Shown: positions 15,023 through 19,011 of the stretch, in pieces
Numbering within the stretch: the first letter of the stretch is position 1
Layout of the letters: the number at the start of each line of letters is the position of its first letter
NCBI GenBank assembly: GCA_041687495.1
Contig: JAWLBR010000058.1
Location: 1-19,011, forward strand
DNA: 19,011 nt
Source: JAWLBR01 sp041687495
GTDB taxonomy: Bacteria; Bacillota; Limnochordia; DTU087; JAAYGB01
Direction: 5' to 3'
The notes under the pieces: generated by a model
Told to the model about the DNA's origin: nothing
Seen by the model: the letters and a program-made list of their open reading frames with translations, nothing else
Database searches by the model: none
Translations under genes and position numbers: made by a program

Positions 15023-15748
15023 CTAACTTAGGTACCCGTGTTCCTTGCAGTTGGCGATTATCCTGTCGGCCGCTTCTTGAGGCGTGTCAGCTAGCTGGAA
15101 CAGATCTAGGTCTCCGGGGCTGATGCAACCCTCGGCTAGGACGCGATCCCGCAGCCAATCTACCATACCCTGCCAGAAGCTACGGTCATATAAGACTACT
15201 GGGAAGTGATCAATTTTGTCAGTTTGAATGAGCGTCAGAGCCTCGAACACCTCATCCATGGTTCCAAATCCACCAGGAAGGATAACAAAGGCCACCGAGT
15301 ACTTGACGAACATCAGCTTGCGCACAAAGAAGTATCTAAATTTGAGAGCTACTGTCTGGTACTTATTGGGGATGGGCTCCATGGGAAGCTGGATGCTGCA
15401 CCCAATAGACTCACCATGGGCCTCAAATGCACCCCTATTGCCTGCCTCCATCAACCCTGGTCCTCCACCGGTGATTACTGTCAACCCTGCCTGAGCTAAC
15501 CGGTTCGAAATCTCAACCCCAGCATCGTAGTATCGGTGTCCCTCCCCTAACCGAGCTGAGCCAAAGATAGCCACCCCCGGCTGCACCTTGGACAGTGCAT
15601 CAAACCCCTCGACAATTTCGCCCTGAACGCGCAAAACTCGCCACGGATCAGATTCGGTAAACTCACACCCTTGCCGTGGGACAGCGCGCAGCAGTTCTTT
15701 ATCTTCATTGTCATACCGCGTCAGCGGTGGATGCAGTTGTATTGACAT
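15023..15748 (-). CDS. LOG-family protein (TIGR00730-type nucleotide phosphoribohydrolase-like)
   Basis: A 241-residue Rossmann-fold protein of the LOG family, once misnamed lysine decarboxylase. Characterised members split nucleoside 5'-monophosphates to base and ribose-5-phosphate, some on cytokinins. The two signatures are present: GGGPGLMEAGNRGA (94-107) and PGGFGTMDEVFEA (158-170). Residues 1-55 precede the domain and are a short extension. The ATG at 15748 follows GAAGGGGTG. It is upstream of the GNAT gene on the same strand and divergent from a sulfatase remnant. The substrate is unknown here. Confidence 0.93.
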   Translation of the reverse strand: MSIQLHPPLTRYDNEDKELLRAVPRQGCEFTESDPWRVLRVQGEIVEGFDALSKVQPGVAIFGSARLGEGHRYYDAGVEISNRLAQAGLTVITGGGPGLMEAGNRGAFEAHGESIGCSIQLPMEPIPNKYQTVALKFRYFFVRKLMFVKYSVAFVILPGGFGTMDEVFEALTLIQTDKIDHFPVVLYDRSFWQGMVDWLRDRVLAEGCISPGDLDLFQLADTPQEAADRIIANCKEHGYLS

Positions 15749-15809
15749 AATCTGGGCACCCCTTCGTTAACATAGAATACCGAATTAGTGTACCCAAAAC
15801 TACGCTCTA

Positions 15810-17026
15810 GTGCTCAGCAGCTCCCATGTTGGTTCCAGAGTTTCATGTGATTGTGAGCGGACATGGTCGGAAGTCCTCCACAACAGCGGGTACAAAGGAG
15901 GGCTGTTTGGGAAGCGGCACGTTGACCGCAGTGATGACCTGCAAAAATTCGGGTTCGACGAGTATGTACTTCCAGGCGATCAAGAATACATAGCCCATCG
16001 CAAGAGTCTAGGTTTTCCTGCAGACCAGCGCTTATCCGTTCAGTTTGATCTCAAGCAGCGTGGGTATTCCAACAGCCTGCTGTACGGAGATACCGACGAA
16101 CCGAAGGAAGCCACCGAAGCGTACTTTTTGTTCAAGCGGGCGATAGATTTCATCAACAGCGCTGATGGTCAGCCATGGTTCACAGTGATCAGCCCCAGAG
16201 AAACCCATGACCCGTTTGTCACACCCAGAAAGTTCTATGAACTGTACAATCCAGACGAGCTTCCTCTTTCTCCAAGCATTGATGATCCGTTGAATGACAA
16301 ACCGGTAATACAACGTCGGCTGCGCAGCGTTTGGCAGGGCTTACTCCCCAAAACTACCGGGAGGCGATGGCCTGTTTCTACGGGATGTCATCGTTAGTGG
16401 ATGATTTGGTCGGCTGGGTGGTCGATACCCTCGAGACGACTGGGCAGCTTGAAAACACCGTTATCATCTACACTTCCGATCACGGTGAGCTCCTGGGGGC
16501 TCACGGGCTCTTTCTTAAGGGCGTCCCTGCCTACGAAGAGGTGTACCAGATCCCCTTCATCGCATCCGGGCCTGGAATTACCCAAGGTCACACCTGCTCG
16601 GCCTTAGCCAGTCACGTGGATTTGGGGCCCACTATTCTGGACCTGGTGGGAGCTGACAACTTGAAGGACGTTGATGGACGTTCCTTTGCTAGTCTCCTGC
16701 AAGGAGAACCCACAGCTGACGATTGGGATGAGGGGTGGGCGGAGTTTCACGGCCAACGCTTCTTCTACACCCAGCGAGTCGTGTGGGCAGGAAAGTACAA
16801 GTATGTCTTCAATGGCTTCGACATGGATGAGCTGTATGATCTGGAGCAGGACCCCTTTGAGCTTGTCAATCTAGCGGTCTCCCAAGAGTATGCACCGATT
16901 CTCGAAGACATGGCGGCAAGAATGTGGAAGAAGATCTGGCAGCTGGGCGATCACAACATGTACAATAGTCATTACCCCATGTTCCGCTTCGCTCCTGTTG
17001 GGCCATTGGCTGGCAAACCCAGTTGA
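15810..17026 (+). pseudogene. Decayed sulfatase, 5'-truncated and frameshifted
   Basis: Two plus-strand frames together spell most of an arylsulfatase-family protein. The first (15810-16397) begins mid-protein with the family's LxxxGYxxGLFGKRHV region and runs to about 16330. The second, offset by -1, continues from about 16331 with LTPQNYREAMACFYGMSSLVDD, then TSDHGELLGAHGLFLKG, IPFIASGPGI and a full C-terminal end to 17026. One extra base near 16328 (for example in the TTTGG run) would rejoin them. The N-terminal 70-90 residues, with the two metal-binding Asp residues and the Cys/Ser-x-Pro-x-Arg site that becomes formylglycine, are absent: the LOG gene starts immediately upstream, leaving no room. 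The first frame has no ribosome site. The frameshift alone could be an assembly error; the missing catalytic N-terminus cannot be, so the gene is dead. Confidence 0.85.
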
Positions 17027-17035
17027 CAGTAATGC

Positions 17036-17053
17036 GGGCCGCCAAGGCGGCCC
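17036..17053. repeat. GC-rich hairpin after the sulfatase remnant
   Basis: GGGCCGCC (17036-17043) and GGCGGCCC (17046-17053) form a perfect 8-bp inverted repeat 9 bases after the sulfatase stop. Neither side has a T-run, so it is not a normal intrinsic terminator; it may still stall polymerase or protect a 3' end. Confidence 0.45.
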
Positions 17054-17087
17054 CCACCGTCTTGGCTGTATCACCAGTTCTAAGCAC

Positions 17088-17261
17088 TTACGCTGCACAA
17101 CGCATCCATCTGTGTTTGTGCTCTGTTTGTGCCACTCGTTCCTTTAGCTCGGCTACGATTTTGCGCACATACTGTTCAGGCAGCTCGTGGGTACCCCGGG
17201 TTTCCAGCCTGCGAATCAACTCCTGGTACTTGAGGATCTGTTTGCCCGCCGGCGATCTCAT
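17088..17261 (-). CDS. Small charged helical protein, 57 residues
   Basis: An ATG at 17261 preceded by AAAGGGGGAG opens a 57-codon frame ending in TAA. The product is highly charged and reads as two helices (KQILKYQELIRRLETRG and ELPEQYVRKIVAELKERVAQ) joined by a short turn, ending in a His/Arg/Trp-rich tail with one Cys. There is no signal peptide or membrane segment. It lies between a dead sulfatase and a glycosidase gene, about 160 bases after the terminator of the latter, so it needs its own promoter or read-through. An 11-codon ORF lies just upstream. The good ribosome site and the strong amphipathic pattern argue for a real gene; I do not recognise the family. Confidence 0.55.
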   Translation of the reverse strand: MRSPAGKQILKYQELIRRLETRGTHELPEQYVRKIVAELKERVAQTEHKHRWMRCAA

Positions 17262-17286
17262 AGTGCTCCCCCTTTCTAATCGGTCT

Positions 17287-17322
17287 CTAGTACACCATAT
17301 TGATCCGCAACTGAGCAGTCAT
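17287..17322 (-). CDS. 11-codon upstream ORF (possible leader peptide)
   Basis: The ATG at 17322 has a perfect AGGAGG 8 bases upstream and encodes MTAQLRINMVY before a TAG at 17287. The next ORF, 57 residues, starts 25 bases downstream in another frame. It could be a translated leader, or the start of a gene cut short by decay. Support is the ribosome site only. Confidence 0.3.
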   Translation of the reverse strand: MTAQLRINMVY

Positions 17323-17420
17323 CGCTCCACCCTCCTAAGTGGAAAAAGTTCAGACCCAAGTCACATAGGGATTCCAGTAGTTAGGCAGAATCCGCCTTTT
17401 TTCGTAGATATGAGGCCTAA

Positions 17421-17460
17421 CGCAAAAAGCCCGCAGGAGAACGAACTGTTCTCTTGCGGG
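17421..17460 (-). terminator. Terminator of the glycosidase gene
   Basis: Arms 17448-17460 and 17430-17442 form a 13-bp stem with one mismatch and a 5-base loop. On the minus strand it runs into CTTTTTGCG. It begins 20 bases after the glycosidase stop. Confidence 0.92.
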
Positions 17461-17480
17461 TCTATTACGGCCATCAAGAC

Positions 17481-18788
17481 TCAATATCTGCTTGGCTGCC
17501 CATCCAGAACTAGCACCCAATCTTGGCCGCGTCCACTGGACGGCGGGGAAAACGACAGGACTCCTTCGTTGGCAAACACCCCAATTGGCTTCATCTCGCC
17601 GCTTCTGGGATTGTACCAGTGCGCTCGAACCTGACTGCCTGTCAGCTTGCCTAACACGACTTCGATAGCGAGTCCGTTGGGAGTGTAGATAAAAGCGTAG
17701 TCAGAACCCCGAGTAGCTTGAAGATGGTTAGCCCCCGGATAGTTGTGGGCGAGTAGGTCTTGATCAGGCACCCGCTCGAGGAATGACCTAGACTCCATCA
17801 GTCTGCGTAAGTGCTGCAACTGCTCCCCACCGGGGCGGACAATCGCCCGCTTCCAGTCCATGATGAAGTAGTCGCTTGGCTCAGTCGTCATTGACCAAAT
17901 CGAATGATGCCCGTAGGTCACTCCAAATCCGCCGGCAAACACCGACCAATATGCCGCTTGCCTCACGTCTGCAGCATCAAAGTAACCATTCTCAGCCTTG
18001 AACCCGACAGGATGGTCCTCGTACCTCGGTTCCCCATCCAAGGTTGGTTTTCTTGGCTCACGCGCGTAATCACTGGCAATCATCTGGTAGTTATCCATGT
18101 GCCGCTTACCATGTCCTGACTGAATCATGTTAAAATCCAACCACTCCTCGTCATGAACATGATAGGATGAGGAATACCCGCCCATGGGATGGAAAGTCAT
18201 TAGGTGCGTGCCTTTGTCACCCTCCTTGATTCCCCAAGCCATAGCGTTCACCACGGAAAAGTGACCAGCTGTTTCCAAAGGTCGGTCACCTCCGAGTACC
18301 CAGACAATGTTCGGTCTATCCCGATAGCGCTGGCCTAACCAGGATCCGTACACTCTAGCACTGTCTGCATCAAACACGACTGGACCCTTGCCCCACTTCT
18401 GATTGTACTTGTCACCCCAAGTGGGTAAGAGTCCGATATAAAGCCCCAGAGATGCAGCGAGATCAATGATATAGTCTACATGATCCCAATAGTCATAATC
18501 ATCGCCGGCAGTAACCTCTGGCTGCGTCGGATCGTAATTGCCGTTTGTATCTGTGCCTAAAGGCAGACACCCATACGCGTTAGGCACCCTCAGGCCATCA
18601 TGCTCTGCCAATGCTACTGCTTGAATCACGGTGAAGCCACGCTCGGCCCGATTCTCCAGGTACAATTGGGCCTCTTCACGGGAAGCTCTGTGAAAAAGTT
18701 CCCACGCTGTATCGCCCAGCCAGAAAAAGGGTGTACCATCTTCTTTAGTCAGAAAACGTCGGTTCTTACTGACCTGCAATCGCTGCAT
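17481..18788 (-). CDS. DUF4038-type glycoside hydrolase (GH140-like)
   Basis: A 435-residue protein with a TIM-barrel DUF4038 domain (about residues 5-335) and a beta-rich tail of the collagen-binding-domain-2 type (about 345-430). Family marks are FFWLGDTAWELFHR (21-34), GFTVIQ (51-56), the strand NIVWVLGGD (160-168) and TLDGEPRYEDHP (249-260). By analogy to the apiosidase BT1012 of family GH140, Asp168 would be acid/base and Glu253 nucleophile. No signal peptide is seen, so it likely acts inside the cell on imported oligosaccharides. The ATG at 18788 is chosen because GGAGGT lies 8 bases ahead; longer readings up to 18875 would put that site inside the gene. It follows the rRNA terminator on the same strand and ends at its own terminator. 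The substrate is inferred; a role in pectic sugar use would fit the KDG kinase. Confidence 0.88.
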   Translation of the reverse strand: MQRLQVSKNRRFLTKEDGTPFFWLGDTAWELFHRASREEAQLYLENRAERGFTVIQAVALAEHDGLRVPNAYGCLPLGTDTNGNYDPTQPEVTAGDDYDYWDHVDYIIDLAASLGLYIGLLPTWGDKYNQKWGKGPVVFDADSARVYGSWLGQRYRDRPNIVWVLGGDRPLETAGHFSVVNAMAWGIKEGDKGTHLMTFHPMGGYSSSYHVHDEEWLDFNMIQSGHGKRHMDNYQMIASDYAREPRKPTLDGEPRYEDHPVGFKAENGYFDAADVRQAAYWSVFAGGFGVTYGHHSIWSMTTEPSDYFIMDWKRAIVRPGGEQLQHLRRLMESRSFLERVPDQDLLAHNYPGANHLQATRGSDYAFIYTPNGLAIEVVLGKLTGSQVRAHWYNPRSGEMKPIGVFANEGVLSFSPPSSGRGQDWVLVLDGQPSRY

Positions 18789-18880
18789 AGTTTCCGACCT
18801 CCACCACATAGTTACGACTCTGTCTTCAGACTTTCCCCAGCAACGGTTCCTGTCCTGCATTATGTCACCGTGCATACAGC

Positions 18881-18915
18881 AAAAGACAGCTAAGCATTTT
18901 GCTTAGCTGTCTTTT
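18881..18915 (-). terminator. Terminator of the rRNA operon
   Basis: A perfect 15-bp stem (18881-18895 with 18901-18915) around a 5-base loop lies about 10 bases past the 5S 3' end. Its right arm ends in CTTTT on the minus strand, the usual form at the end of an rRNA transcript. Confidence 0.93.
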
Positions 18916-18924
18916 AGAAAAGGA

Positions 18925-19011
18925 ATCCGGCAACGAGCTACTCTCCCACCGGGTCACCCCGACAGTACCATCACCGCTGGAGGGCTTAACTTCTGTGTTC
19001 GAGATGGGAAC
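18925..19011 (-). rRNA. rrf: 5S ribosomal RNA, 3' part (runs off right edge)
   Basis: The minus strand reads GTTCCCATCTCGAACACAGA, then AGTTAAGCCC, GATGGTACTG and GGGAGAGTAGCTCGTTGCCGG, the conserved loop A/B and 3' core of bacterial 5S rRNA. About 87 of roughly 115 bases are present; the 5' end lies beyond the window, where 23S and 16S genes would be expected upstream. The 3' end near 18925 is estimated from the terminal-helix sequence. No tRNA lies between it and the terminator. Confidence 0.95.

Noticed and set aside
15810..17026. Two separate functional sulfatase genes
   Set aside because: The two frames are consecutive parts of one protein, neither has a full active site, and the first lacks a start with a ribosome site.
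17380..17421. Inverted repeat GTTAGGC / GCCTAAC
   Set aside because: The arms are 7 bases with a 28-base loop and overlap the glycosidase terminator tail; most likely chance.
1..19011. Mobile element, CRISPR array, tRNA or prophage
   Set aside because: No transposase, integrase, repeat-spacer pattern or cloverleaf was seen. The ImmA-like gene alone is not evidence of an integrative element, since no integrase or excisionase is near.

Overview
The window reads as a piece of a Bacillota (Firmicutes, Clostridia-like or a deeper lineage) chromosome. The reasons are strong Shine-Dalgarno sites ahead of nearly every gene, frequent GTG and TTG starts, a SAM-I (S-box) riboswitch with its own terminator in front of metK, a cysteine desulfurase-thiI pair of the Bacillus kind with a rhodanese-less ThiI, and Spm-like Gate-domain proteins. 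I see no phage genes, transposase, CRISPR array or tRNA. It looks like ordinary chromosome with a few accessory islands.

Layout. Positions 1-979 (minus) hold two secreted beta-rich proteins, the second running off the left edge; they may form a small surface or appendage operon. Positions 1152-2662 (minus) are a complete S-box metK unit: aptamer, antiterminator/terminator, metK and final terminator. Positions 2869-5404 hold a tandem-HTH regulator (plus) converging on an ImmA/IrrE-type HExxH peptidase followed by an eight-helix membrane protein (minus). This regulator/peptidase/membrane-protein set is the part of the window most likely to be a poorly described system. Positions 5425-10076 (minus) carry galE, galK, a cysteine desulfurase and thiI, closely spaced: the Leloir pathway without galT, then tRNA thiolation.

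Positions 10231-11738 (plus) encode three small membrane proteins, two of them a SpmA/SpmB-like Gate-domain pair. The last overlaps the 3' end of a convergent KDG-kinase-like PfkB gene (11695-12672, minus) by 44 bases. Positions 12912-14354 (plus) carry uridine kinase and an HD-domain phosphohydrolase, closed by a terminator. Positions 14404-15748 (minus) carry a GNAT acetyltransferase and a LOG-family protein. Positions 15810-17026 (plus) are a decayed sulfatase lacking the N-terminal catalytic part and carrying a frameshift. Positions 17088-17322 (minus) hold a 57-residue ORF preceded by an 11-codon ORF with its own strong ribosome-binding site. Positions 17421-18788 (minus) carry a DUF4038/GH140-like glycosidase gene with its terminator. 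The right edge enters the 3' end of an rRNA operon: partial 5S rRNA plus a perfect 15-bp terminator hairpin, minus strand.

Themes. Sugar use recurs (galE, galK, KDG kinase, GH140-like enzyme, dead sulfatase), next to one-carbon/sulfur housekeeping (metK, thiI, desulfurase) and nucleotide salvage (udk). All assignments come from reading the sequence and remembered family motifs; no database search was run.
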